DNA from: UBA6627 sp965248675 | GTDB taxonomy: Bacteria; Chloroflexota; Dehalococcoidia; UBA2979 | NCBI GenBank assembly: GCA_965248675.1 | Contig: CBDFJZ010000007.1 | Span: forward strand, 310,001 to 374,000 | Direction of reading: 5' to 3' | Length of the DNA: 64,000 nucleotides | Part shown: positions 45,749 to 54,798 of the stretch, one piece after another | Position numbering within the stretch: position 1 is the stretch's first letter | Layout: every line of letters starts with the position of its first letter | Made by a program: the position numbers and the translations under genes | The notes under the pieces: generated by a model | Seen by the model: the letters and a program-made list of their open reading frames with translations, nothing else | Told to the model about the DNA's origin: nothing | The model's database searches: none

Positions 45749-47318
45749 CTACGGCCGCATCCCGCGGCTCTTCTTCCCGAGGTCCTGCGGGAGCTTGCGC
45801 CACATCAGGTCGAGCCAATCGCCGAGCAGCCGCCGGGTGTCGCGCGGGTCGATGATGTCCTCGACACCACCGATCTCGGCGGTCGGGAAGATCGATCGCA
45901 GTTTGAACAGCTTCTCTTCCAACTCGAGCCGGTACGCCTCGGGATCGGGCTGCGCCTCGATCTCGCGGCGGTAGGCGGCAGCGACGCCGCCCTCGATCGG
46001 GATCGAGTCCCACTCGCCGGACGGCCAGGCGACGCGGTAGACCCACTCGGTGTGCTTCTGGTGGCTCTGCCCGGCGACACCGTAAAGGCGTCGCACGATC
46101 ACGGTCCGCCCAGGGAATCGTCGAGTGCTCGATCGCGGTGATCGCACGGGCGCCTTGTTTCAAGGTACCCGCCGACTCGGCCGCCGGTCCGACGACGAAC
46201 CCCGGTTGGTCGGCGAAGTTGATGATCGGGAGGTGGAAGGTGTCGCAGAGGTCCACGAACTTCTCGAGCTTCTGCGCGGCCGTCGCCTCCATCCCGCCGC
46301 CGAAGAACATCGGATCGTTCCCCAACACGCCAACCGGCTTCCCGTTCAGGCGGCCCAGCATCGTGATCTGGGAACGTCCGTAGTAACGACCGATCTCGAA
46401 CAACGAATCTCGGTCTAGGACGATCGCGAGGAGCTGGCGGGGGTCGTACGGCCGCTTCCGATCGCGCGGAATCAGGCTGAGCAGCTCGTCGTCGCGGCGG
46501 TCCGGCGGATCGTCGGTCTCGATCACCGGCGGCAGCTCGTCGACGTTGCTCGGCAGGTATGAGAGGAACCGCTTCACCTGTTGGAACGCGTCGAGCTCGT
46601 CCTCGGCCTCGTTGTCCACGAGGCCGCTTCCCCGCGCGTGGATCTTGTAACCGCCGAGGTCCTCCTTGTGGATGTCCATCCCCAGCGAGCGTTTAACAAC
46701 GGGCGGCCCCGCCGCGAACACCTGCGAGATGTCCTTCACCATCACCGAGAAATGGCAGCCGGCCATCAGCGCCGCCGGCGCGCCGGCGATCGATCCGAGG
46801 CCGATCGCGACGAGCGGCAGCTCCTGCAGCATCTGCGTGATCGTGCCCCAGGGCATCGCCGGGATGTGCGTCGCGCCGGTAGAGCCCGTCCCTCGGATAT
46901 CGGCGCCAAAGCCGTCCACGAGGCGGATCAGCGGGAGCTGCATCGCGATCGCCATGTCGTCCGCGTGGTTGTGACGCAAACCGGCGGTCCGGACGCGCTG
47001 CGTGCCGGCGCTTCCACTCGCCGCGCGCGCCGTGTAGTCATCGGCGCTGATGATCACGTCCCGGCCGTCGAGCTGCGCGCGGCCGAACACGTTGCGCCGC
47101 GCGACGAAGTCGGTGAGCTTGCCGTCCTCGTAGGCCGCGGAGCCCTGGAGCGGGTTCTGTTCGCTCAGGCTCCCCGGATCGACCAGCGCGTCGAGTCGCT
47201 CGCGGACCGTGAGCTTGCCCCGGTTGTGCTGATCCTCGATCCGCTTCTCTCCGCCCATCCGGTGGGCGAGCTGCTTGCGATGCTCGATCTCGTCGAGCTC
47301 TGGCTGCCAGGTCGTCAT
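45749..47318 (-). CDS. Biotin-dependent acyl-CoA carboxylase, carboxyltransferase subunit, frameshifted
   Basis: A carboxyltransferase of about 523 aa. The N-terminal domain has GKLTVRERLDALVDPGS and GSTGATHIPAMPWGTITQML; the C-terminal domain has GVLGNDPMFFGGGMEA and IINFADQPGFVVGPAAE. The frame breaks at a GGG triplet (46109-46111) after IEHSTIPW and goes on RTVIVRRLYGVAGQSHQKHT to DLGKKSRGMRP. One inserted G explains it. The enzyme moves CO2 from carboxybiotin to propionyl-, methylcrotonyl- or a related acyl-CoA. The ATG at 47318 has GGAGGTGAG upstream; a 12-bp minisatellite sits just before it in the same frame. Confidence 0.82.
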
Positions 47319-47346
47319 TGGTCGCTCACCTCCACGATGCTCGCAC

Positions 47347-47706
47347 GGCACGGCGCACGGCACGGCGCACGGCACGGCGCACGGCACGGCGCACGGCACG
47401 GCGCACGGCACGGCGCACGGCACGGCGCACGGCACGGCGCACGGCACGGCGCACGGCACGGCGCACGGCACGGCGCACGGCACGGCGCACGGCACGGCGC
47501 ACGGCACGGCGCACGGCACGGCGCACGGCACGGCGCACGGCACGGCGCACGGCACGGCGCACGGCACGGCGCACGGCACGGCGCACGGCACGGCGCACGG
47601 CACGGCGCACGGCACGGCGCACGGCACGGCGCACGGCACGGCGCACGGCACGGCGCACGGCACGGCGCACGGCACGGCGCACGGCACGGCGCACGGCACG
47701 GCGCGC
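47347..47706. repeat. 12-bp minisatellite, 29 perfect copies plus one variant
   Basis: The unit GGCACGGCGCAC is repeated without change from 47347 to 47694, with a degenerate copy to 47706. Because 12 is a multiple of 3 and the unit lacks stop codons, all six frames stay open. It lies between the SDR gene and the carboxyltransferase start, ending about 25 bp before that ATG. Confidence 0.95.
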
Positions 47707-47778
47707 GGCACGGTCGGCCGCAGTCTAGCCCCGGCCCGAGGCCGAGTCGGCGCGCCCGCGGACGCGCTGGTCCGCCGT

Positions 47779-48545
47779 CTACCCGCGGCCGATAAACGGC
47801 ATCTTCGTCGCCATCACCGTCAGGAACTGCACGTTCGCGTCCAGCGGTAGCCCCGCCATGTAGACGATCGCGTCGGCGACCGCCCCGATGTCCATGGTCG
47901 GTTCCACCGCCGTCTCGCCGTTCGCCTGCGGAACGCCGCCGCTCATCCTCGAGGTCATCTCGGTCGCCGCGTTGCCGATGTCGATCTGGCCGCAGGCGAT
48001 GTCGTACTTGCGCCCGTCGAGCGAGGTGGACTTCGTGAGGCCCGTCACCGCGTGCTTGGTTGAGGTGTACGGAGCGGAGTTGGGGCGCGGCCGGTCGGCC
48101 GAGATCGAGCCGTTGTTGATGATCCGGCCGCCCATCGGCTGCTGGTCCTTCATGATCCGGAACGCTTCCTGCGTGCACAGGAACGAGCCGGTCAGGTTCA
48201 CGTTGACCACCGCCTGCCACTGTTCGACCGTGAGCTCCTCGAGCAGCACCGGCGGCGCGCCGCTCCCCGCGTTGTTGAACAGCAGATCGAGGCGACTGAA
48301 CTCATCGCGCACCGCTCTGAAGAGGCTCGCAACCGACGCCGGATCGGTGACGTCGGCGACGATTGCGCGCGCGTTCGATCCGTGCTCGCCGGCGAGCTGC
48401 ACGGTCTCCCTGAGGGCGTCAGCACGCCGGCCCGCGACCGCGACCGGCGTAGCCGTCCTCGAGCAACGCGAGCGCGGAAGCGCGTCCGACGCCGGAGCCG
48501 CCACCGGTTACCAGGGCCACCCGTCCGTTGCTGCCCGGACGTCAT
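47779..48545 (-). CDS. Short-chain dehydrogenase/reductase, two frameshifts near the N-terminus
   Basis: This SDR of about 254 aa has, after frame correction, the cofactor motif VALVTGGGSGVGRASAL, then AVAGRRADALR, LLFNNAGSG, INNGSISA and the catalytic APYTSTKHAV. One extra G at about 48535 and another base at about 48446 shift the first 35 codons; the rest is open. The ATG at 48545 has GAGGAG 7 nt upstream. It follows the hydroxypyruvate isomerase gene by 11 bp and may act on the same sugar-acid pathway. Confidence 0.78.
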
Positions 48546-48556
48546 CGCTTGTCTCC

Positions 48557-49322
48557 TCACGTGCTCGCTGCGGTGCCGATGCCGTACCGACCAGCCCAAC
48601 CGAGGCCGTCGCTACCTTCTGAGGGCGCGTACTCGCAGCCGATCCAGCCCTCGAAGCCGAGCTCGTCGATCAGATCGAAGAGGTACGGGTAGTTGATCTC
48701 CTGGCGCTCGTCCGGCTCGTGCCGGCCGGGCACACCGCCGACCTGGATGTGACCGATCACGCCCAGGTGCTTCCGTAGCGACTCGGTCAGCGAGCCTTCC
48801 ATGATCTGGATGTGGTACGCGTCGAATTGCATCGCCACGTGCTCGCTGCCGACGGTCTCGATGATCCGCCGGGCCTGCGCGGTCCCAGTCAGAAAGTAGC
48901 CGGGGTTGTCCGTCGTGTTGAGTGGCTCGAGCATCAACCGCACGCCCTGTGCCGCAGCTCGCTCCGAGGCCCAGCGCAGATTCGACAGGAACGTTTCCTC
49001 GGCGCGAGGGTCGCCCTCGGTGCGGCCGGAGACGCAATGGAGCTGGCGGCACCGCATCGCGTCGGCGTAAGACAGGGCGCGCTCTAGCGCCTCTCGGAAG
49101 TCGGCCTCGCGGCCTGGCACCGCGGCCAGGCCCGGCGCGACGTTGATCAGCACCGCCTCGAGATCGTGGCGCTTCAGCTCGAGGGCCAGCGCCTCGGCCG
49201 GCTCCTCGTACGGCGCCTGCACCCTCGACCGCGCGAAAGCCCGCGGCGGCGGCGCGCTCGAACCGCTTGAGCAGCGGGACGTCCTGGAAGAACCACGACA
49301 GGCTGACGGCGAACTTCGGCAT
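48557..49322 (-). CDS. hyi: Hydroxypyruvate isomerase-like protein, frameshifted
   Basis: A TIM-barrel sugar-acid isomerase of about 255 aa. It starts MPKFAVSLSWFFQDVPLLKR and has VRLMLEPLNTTDNPGYFL, VAMQFDAYHIQIMEG and IGHIQVGGVPGRHEPD, all typical of Hyi. An extra G at 49222-49224 breaks the frame between GFRAVE and VQAPYEEPAEALA. The ATG at 49322 follows a TAGGAT box by 7 nt, a leaderless start. With the SDR downstream it could convert hydroxypyruvate to tartronate semialdehyde and on to glycerate. Confidence 0.8.
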
Positions 49323-49329
49323 CCGCGCC

Positions 49330-49335
49330 ATCCTA
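49330..49335 (-). promoter_or_regulatory. -10 box (TAGGAT) for leaderless hyi
   Basis: TAGGAT on the minus strand ends 7 nt before the ATG at 49322. No ribosome binding site lies between. Confidence 0.5.
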
Positions 49336-49722
49336 GCGTTAGACGCCCTGGACGGCCCCAGTCACCAACTGGGAAGGGCGGTCAGCGAGCTGGCCCGACC
49401 GGGCGCATCGTGTCCAGCGGCGTCCGCTCAGAGCGCGACCGAGGGGGTCGAGCGGTCCTCCGCCGGACCGACGTCGGATCTAGACACTCACGGAACACTT
49501 GCACTAAATTGGCAACGCCGTGACGCTTCGCTCACTGACCGTCGCGGGGGCCTTCGGGACGGGGTACCTCACTCACTGAGTGCACGGATGCAGGCCGTTC
49601 GCCCCGGGGTTCCTTCCCGGAACTCGCGCGCGCTCGCAGCGATCGCGGCGCGCGCAGCATCGAACCATCTGTCGCGCCGCGACCGAGTCATGGCACCGGC
49701 AGGCGGACCCTCGGAGGCAGCT
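49336..49722. other. Intergenic region before the beta-helix gene
   Basis: About 390 bp; the open frames here have no protein character. A TAAATT sequence near 49506 is a possible -10 for the secreted protein. A short inverted repeat around CACTGAGTG near 49575 is also present. Confidence 0.35.
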
Positions 49723-51276
49723 ATGCGCGTGTCGCTCATCAGATCAACGTTCGCCCTCACCTCGATCCTGCTCGTCGCCGCACTCGCGCTCGCGCTGACA
49801 TCCAGACCCGCGTCCGGGGCGCACACAGGCACCGTCTTTGTCGATGCGAATGGGGCTTGCGGAGACGACGCCTCTCATGGCGACACGGCACTCAACCCGG
49901 TTTGCAGCCTGCAGTTCGCGATCATGCACGCTGGCGCCGGCGACACGATCGCCGTCGCTTCAGGGACGTACGACGAGGTGGGGCAGATCGTGATCGGCAA
50001 GGATCTGACGATCGCCGGTCACCCTGGCCCGAAGCCCGTCATCCGACCTACCGGCGACACTGCCTCGGGTGGCGACGGTCGCGGCTTCTTCCTCGTCATC
50101 CCCGGTGTCGAGTTCGCAATCAGCAACGTCGAGATCAACGGGAATGGCTTCAAGGTCTGACAAGCGATCCGGTCGCGCGGACGGCTCATCGTGACCGACG
50201 TCGACTTCGTCGATCTCAAGTTCAACGCGTCCGGACCGCACTACAGCGGATTGGGCATCGCCGCGTTCGGCGAGGACGCTGGGCAGGACCTCGTGCTGAG
50301 CGGCAGCACGTTTACGCAGATCGGCCGTGTGGGCGTCCTTGTGTTTGGGAGCGGCACCGACGCGATCATCTCCGACAACGTCTACACCGGCAAGGGCGAC
50401 GGCGACCTCCTCGATTACGCGTTCGAGGTCGGCGGCGGCGGCACCGCCTCGATCGTCGGGAACACGGTGACCGACAACCGCGGCGTGGCGAGTTCAGATG
50501 GATCGACCTCCGCCGGAATCCTCGCAACCACGTTCTTTGCCAGCGGAACGGCCGCCACAATCGAGGGCAACACGCTCAGCGCGAATAGCACCGGGATCGC
50601 CGTCGGCTTCGGCGAGGTTGACACCTCGAGCGTCGCCGCACGCTTCAACAACATCGCCGGGAACACCGACTTCGGTGTGACCAGCGCGGGCGGCCCACTC
50701 GTCGACGCCCAGTGCAACTGGTGGGGCGACGCCAGTGGACCGACGCACCCCTCGAAGCTCGGTGGCACGGGTGACGCGGTGACCGACGACGTGGCGTTTG
50801 CACCACATGCCGCGGCACCGTTCCCGGGCAACGCATGTAGCGGCTTCGTCGCCGGTGGCGGCTCGATCGAGTCGCCCGAGGGGGCATCAACCGCTTTCCC
50901 CGGAGCGACCGGTACGGCCACCTTCTCCTTCGTCGCGCGGCACAAGCGTGGTCACAACGTTCCGGACGGACAGACGCAGTTCCAGTTCAACGCCGCGGAC
51001 CTAAGCTTCCACAGCGACAGCTACGACTGGCTGATCGTGGCCGGGGCGGCTCGTGCACAGTTCAAGGGCATCGGGCGCGTCAATGGAGTGCCGGGCTACG
51101 ACTTCATTCTGACCGTCTACGACGGCGAGCAGAACGGCGATCCGGACGGGTTCCGGATCAAGATCACAGGCCCTGGCGGTGTCCTCTACGACAATAAGCC
51201 TGGCGCGGACAACGGCATCACCCAGGGCAACACCCAGGAGCTGGCGGCTGGCAGCATCGTGATCCACACGAGGTAG
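49723..51276 (+). CDS. Secreted right-handed beta-helix protein with in-frame TGA
   Basis: A protein of about 517 codons with a signal peptide (LIRSTFALTSILLVAALALA). It opens with TVFVDANGACGDDASHGDTA and LNPVCSLQFAI, typical of DUF1565-like polysaccharide-binding or lyase-like beta-helices, followed by many short turns (IVGNTVTDN, IEGNTLSANSTGIAVGFG) and CNWWGDASGPTHPS. The C-terminal 130 residues (GTATFSFVARHKRG onward) form a separate beta-domain of the type after choice-of-anchor modules. A TGA at 50158-50160 interrupts the frame after NGNGFKV; both sides are in phase, so it is a nonsense mutation or error. Confidence 0.75.
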
Positions 51277-51302
51277 TAGCGCTCCAACTGCCCCGCGCCG
51301 TC

Positions 51303-51330
51303 GGGAACGGCCGCGAGAGCGGCCGTTCCC
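51303..51330 (+). terminator. Strong hairpin after the beta-helix gene
   Basis: A perfect 12-bp stem (51303-51314 with 51319-51330) with a GAGA tetraloop, 26 bp after the stop codon. A GNRA loop adds stability. Confidence 0.7.
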
Positions 51331-51427
51331 TGATCTGATCCCTCGTCGCCGTCATCCGGAACGAGCGATCACTCGCTCGTCCTCGCTGCTCGCGGCCTCG
51401 CCTATCATCCGGCCCAGTGGAGGAACC

Positions 51428-52216
51428 ATGACGGACAAGATCCTGCTCGACGTCGCGGATCAGATCGCCACCGTGACCTTCGACAACCTCGAGCGGCGCA
51501 ACGCGATCACCTTCGAGATGTGGCACGACCTGCGCCGCATCCTGGTCGACCTCAAGCACGACGACGACGTGCGCGTGATCGTCTTCCGAGGTGCCGGCGA
51601 CAAGGCGTTCTCGGCCGGTGCCGACATCAGCGAGTTCGAGACGCGCCGCAAGAACGCCGCGCAAGCGACGCTCTACAACGCGGCGTTCGACGCGGCGATG
51701 GACGAGGCCGAGGCGGTCGGCAAGCCGACGATCAGCATGGTCAAGGGCGCCTGCGTCGGCGGCGGCTGCGAGTTCTCGAGCGCGCTCGATATCCGCATCG
51801 CCGCCGACAACGCGCGCTACGGGGTACCGATCGCCCGCCTGGGACTGCCGATCGCGCATCGGGAGATGCGCCGGATGATCCGGCTGATCGGCCGCGCGAA
51901 CACGATGGAATTGCTACTGACGGCGGACCTCGTCGACGCTGAACGAGCGCACCACATCGGCCTCGTGAACCACGTGCTGCCGCTCCACGAGGTCGAAAAC
52001 TTTACCTACGAGATGGCCGCGCGGATCGCGGCACTCGCGCCGGTCGTGCACCGCGTCCACAAGCAGATCGCAACCACGGTGCTCGAGGATCCCAGTCTGG
52101 GTGGGCTCACGCCGGCGGATCAGGCGCTCGCGGTGTCGCCCTACGACACGGAGGACTTCCAGGAGGGCTGGCGCGCGTTCCTCGAGAAGCGGACGCCGCA
52201 GTTCAAGGGGCGCTAA
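51428..52216 (+). CDS. Enoyl-CoA hydratase/isomerase
   Basis: This 262-aa crotonase-fold protein has the oxyanion-hole segments FSAGADISEF and GACVGGGCEFSSALDIR. The Glu normally seen around residue 115 is in GGGCEFSS, and the second catalytic position lies in GLPIAHREM, where the usual pattern differs; hydratase activity is likely but not certain. A GGAGG site precedes the ATG by 4 nt. It acts on acyl-CoA in beta-oxidation or amino-acid breakdown. Confidence 0.88.
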   Translation: MTDKILLDVADQIATVTFDNLERRNAITFEMWHDLRRILVDLKHDDDVRVIVFRGAGDKAFSAGADISEFETRRKNAAQATLYNAAFDAAMDEAEAVGKPTISMVKGACVGGGCEFSSALDIRIAADNARYGVPIARLGLPIAHREMRRMIRLIGRANTMELLLTADLVDAERAHHIGLVNHVLPLHEVENFTYEMAARIAALAPVVHRVHKQIATTVLEDPSLGGLTPADQALAVSPYDTEDFQEGWRAFLEKRTPQFKGR

Positions 52217-52231
52217 CTGCCGTTCGAGGCC

Positions 52232-52858
52232 TCAGGAGCGCTCCGCCGCCTCCGGCAGCTCGACCGGCCGCCCGTCGTGCGAAGCGCGGATCAGCTGCCG
52301 ATCGACGATCTCGAGGTGGCTCGGCACGCCGGGATTTGGCGCCCCATCGCTGTGCCCGAGCGTGACGATCTCCGCATGTAGCCGGTCGGGCTCGATCTCG
52401 AGCAACGCGACGCTACCGAGGCGTGTCTCCTTGTGGTGCAACAGGTTCGGGCTCCCCGAGTTGATCAACACCACGCCGTCGCGGTACTCGAGGCGTTCGA
52501 CGTGTGTGTCCCCGCCGATCACGATGTCCGGTTCGAGGCCGGCGAAATCCCGCTCGATAATCTCGGCGATCGGCCGGTCCTCGCGACGGAGGTCGTGCGC
52601 CATCGCGATCCGCCACCCCTCCAGTTCGAGGATCTGTCGATCGGCGACGCGCGGATCCTCGAACACATCGTGGTTGCCGCGCGCGGCGCGGACGGGCGCG
52701 TAGGCCTCCATCCAGTCGAGCACGGACGGCCGCGAGATGTCGCCGCCGTGCAGGATCAGCTCGACCGACGCGAGAAATTCGCCGACCTCGGGGCCCAGCT
52801 CGTCCAGCGAGTGGATGAGCGAGGGCAGGTGGGTGTCGCTGATCAGACCGATACGCAC
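52232..52858 (-). CDS. YfcE/MJ0936-type metallophosphoesterase
   Basis: This protein of about 208 aa starts VRIGLISDTHLPS (metal ligands Asp and His), continues LILHGGDISRPSVLD, RAARGNHDVFEDP, and GGDTHVER and NSGSPNLLHHKE. It is a two-metal phosphodiesterase of the small YfcE family. The GTG at 52858 follows a TAGGTT box by 7 nt, which is preferred over the TTG three codons upstream. It converges on the enoyl-CoA hydratase. Confidence 0.85.
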   Translation of the reverse strand: MRIGLISDTHLPSLIHSLDELGPEVGEFLASVELILHGGDISRPSVLDWMEAYAPVRAARGNHDVFEDPRVADRQILELEGWRIAMAHDLRREDRPIAEIIERDFAGLEPDIVIGGDTHVERLEYRDGVVLINSGSPNLLHHKETRLGSVALLEIEPDRLHAEIVTLGHSDGAPNPGVPSHLEIVDRQLIRASHDGRPVELPEAAERS

Positions 52859-52865
52859 GTCCGCC

Positions 52866-52871
52866 AACCTA
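52866..52871 (-). promoter_or_regulatory. -10 box (TAGGTT) for leaderless phosphoesterase
   Basis: TAGGTT on the minus strand ends 7 nt before the GTG at 52858. Confidence 0.45.
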
Positions 52872-52970
52872 GCCGCGGGCGGCGGTCAGGGTCGAGGCGC
52901 TCGATCGCACGACTCTCCCGTGCGATCGCGTCGGGTCGGCCTCGGCACGGCCGCCAGGAACAGGCTCGGC

Positions 52971-52976
52971 TAGCAT
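52971..52976 (+). promoter_or_regulatory. -10 box (TAGCAT) for leaderless MFS gene
   Basis: TAGCAT ends 7 nt before the ATG at 52984; the gap CGGGCGG is no Shine-Dalgarno sequence. Confidence 0.5.
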
Positions 52977-52983
52977 CGGGCGG

Positions 52984-54213
52984 ATGTCCGCCGCCCCGAC
53001 CGCCTCTCGCGTCGCCGCCCGCTCGCCACTCGCGGACGCCCGATTTCGGAACCTCTGGATCAGCACTGGGCTGTTCTTCAGCGGGTTCTGGGCCCAGACC
53101 GTGGTGCTCGCGTGGCTCGCGTTCGTGCTCACGGACTCGGAGTTCGCGGTCGCCGCGTTCACGGCGGCGCGTTTCGCGCCGTTGCTGATCGGACCGCTGG
53201 GCGGTGTGATCGCGGACCGCACGGATCGGCCGCGGGCGCTGCGCCTCTCGATCGCGATCGCGTGCGGCATTGGGGTGCTCGTCGCGGCGCTCGCCACGTT
53301 CGGGGAGATTGCGTACTGGCAGGTGCTGGTCGCCGGATTGCTGATCGGCTTGATGCAGGCGCCGCTTCAGCCCGTTCGCTTCACGCTGACGATGGACATC
53401 GTCGGGCGCGACCTGATCTTGACGGCCAACGCGCTGAGCATGGCCGCGATGTTCGGCAGCCGCATCGTCGCACCCGCGATCGCCGGCTGGGTGATCGGCA
53501 GCGCCGGCGTCGACTGGGCGCTATGGTTCTCGGCCGCGTGGTACGTCCCTGCCTGGCTGCTGATCGGCTCGCTCCGCGAGGTCGAGCGCGCATCCCCGAC
53601 GGCGGGCGGTCGCGTCCTCGCCCACGTCCTCGAGGGCTTTCGGATCGCCGTGCGCCACCGCGAGATGGCGGGCGTCCTGCTCGCCAGCGTCGCCGCGAAC
53701 GTCTTCGCATGGCCGATCGTCCAGGGCTTCATGCCGGTGTTCGCCGAGCAGGTGCTCGACGTCGGCGCCGCCGGACTGGGGGTGCTGGTCGCCGCGAACG
53801 GCCTCGGATCGCTGTTCGGCGCGCTCGCGATCGCGGCGCTGGGCGACTTCCCCAGGAAAGGCCGGCTCTTCCTCGTCGCGACCGGAACCTTTGGCCTGCT
53901 GCTGACCGCGTTCGCCCTGACCGATCAGATGCCGGTCGCGGTCGCGCTGATCTTCCTCGCCGGCTTCGCCAGCGCGGGGTTCGGTGTGATGCAGAGCACG
54001 CTGATGCTGCTGCTCGCGCCCGCGGAGGTCCGAGGCCGCGCCATGGGCGTCCTGATGCTGTCGATCGGCGCGCTGCCGATCTCGCTCCTGGTCGTCGGAG
54101 CGATCGCCGGCGCGGTCGGGGTGATCACGACGACGATCGTCGCGGGGGTCATGCTCGCGATCGCGATGGCGCTGCTCGCGGTCGGGGCGCCCGGTGTCTG
54201 GCGCCTGCCGTAG
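52984..54213 (+). CDS. MFS transporter
   Basis: This 409-aa protein has about 12 membrane segments. The start, DARFRNLWISTGLFFSGFWA, and the loop GGVIADRTDRPRALRL mark an MFS_3-type exporter. LAPAEVRGRAMGVLML is conserved in the second half. It resembles the MFS proteins at 12035 and 54799. Divergent from the phosphoesterase; the substrate is unknown. Confidence 0.85.
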   Translation: MSAAPTASRVAARSPLADARFRNLWISTGLFFSGFWAQTVVLAWLAFVLTDSEFAVAAFTAARFAPLLIGPLGGVIADRTDRPRALRLSIAIACGIGVLVAALATFGEIAYWQVLVAGLLIGLMQAPLQPVRFTLTMDIVGRDLILTANALSMAAMFGSRIVAPAIAGWVIGSAGVDWALWFSAAWYVPAWLLIGSLREVERASPTAGGRVLAHVLEGFRIAVRHREMAGVLLASVAANVFAWPIVQGFMPVFAEQVLDVGAAGLGVLVAANGLGSLFGALAIAALGDFPRKGRLFLVATGTFGLLLTAFALTDQMPVAVALIFLAGFASAGFGVMQSTLMLLLAPAEVRGRAMGVLMLSIGALPISLLVVGAIAGAVGVITTTIVAGVMLAIAMALLAVGAPGVWRLP

Positions 54214-54219
54214 CGGCGA

Positions 54220-54747
54220 CTAGACCGGCTCGAGTGGCACGTGATCGGGTGGCTCATCGATTTCGATCGGGTCGCCGTCGCGAACCTCGCCATCGCTGAT
54301 CACAACGCTCATCACGCCCGCCTTGCGGATCAGATTGCCCTCGACATCGCGATCGAGCACCGCATCCATCAGCCCGGCGCGCAGCCCGTTGAGCTGGTCG
54401 CAGGGGTTCCGCAGCCCGGTCAGCTCGACCACCGCGTCCGCACCGAGGCGTAGCCGCGCACCCGTGGACAGGCCGAGCAGGTCGATCCCACGCGTCGTCA
54501 CGTTCTCGCCCATCTCGCCGCTCGCGAGGTCGAAGCCGGCCTCACGCAGTTCGTCGTGCAGCTCGGCGTGGATCAGATGCACCTGCCGTAGGTTCGGCTT
54601 CGACGCATCGCGCCGGATGCGTGACTGGTGCTTCACCCGCGCCCCGCTGTGGACGTCATCCTCGATGCCCTCGCCCGCGATCAGCCGGATCGAGGCCTGC
54701 GCTGGCTTGGCCATCGAATGGGTCGAGCTGGAATGGACCGCGACCAC
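54220..54747 (-). CDS. MOSC-domain protein
   Basis: This 175-aa protein carries a MOSC fold: GEGIEDDVHSGARVKHQSRI, LRQVHLIHAELHDEL, GEMGENVTTRGIDLLGLSTG and the Cys in GLRNPCDQLN, which in this family can carry sulfur or molybdenum-cofactor chemistry. The GTG at 54747 lies within a 14-bp direct repeat. It converges on the MFS gene. A role in metal-sulfur or xenobiotic thiol chemistry is inferred from the family only. Confidence 0.82.
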   Translation of the reverse strand: MVAVHSSSTHSMAKPAQASIRLIAGEGIEDDVHSGARVKHQSRIRRDASKPNLRQVHLIHAELHDELREAGFDLASGEMGENVTTRGIDLLGLSTGARLRLGADAVVELTGLRNPCDQLNGLRAGLMDAVLDRDVEGNLIRKAGVMSVVISDGEVRDGDPIEIDEPPDHVPLEPV

Positions 54748-54769
54748 GGTAGGGTGACCACGGTAGGGT
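54742..54769. repeat. Tandem 14-bp direct repeat at the MOSC start
   Basis: GACCACGGTAGGGT occurs twice in direct succession. On the minus strand each copy contains CTACCGT, so each carries a -10-like box. Confidence 0.7.
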
Positions 54770-54798
54770 TCATCGCTTTGCTCCTCGCTCGGTGGAAC

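Noticed and set aside
47347..47706. CRISPR array
   Set aside because: The repeat is contiguous, with no spacers and no cas genes nearby.
47315..48220. Open frames coding Arg-Ala-Pro-Cys or His-Gly-Ala-Arg repeats
   Set aside because: They are products of the 12-bp minisatellite, which keeps all frames open; no start signal or conserved flank supports them.
50158..50160. In-frame TGA as a second selenocysteine codon
   Set aside because: No stable hairpin follows at the right distance and the context lacks a redox motif, unlike the UGSC case.
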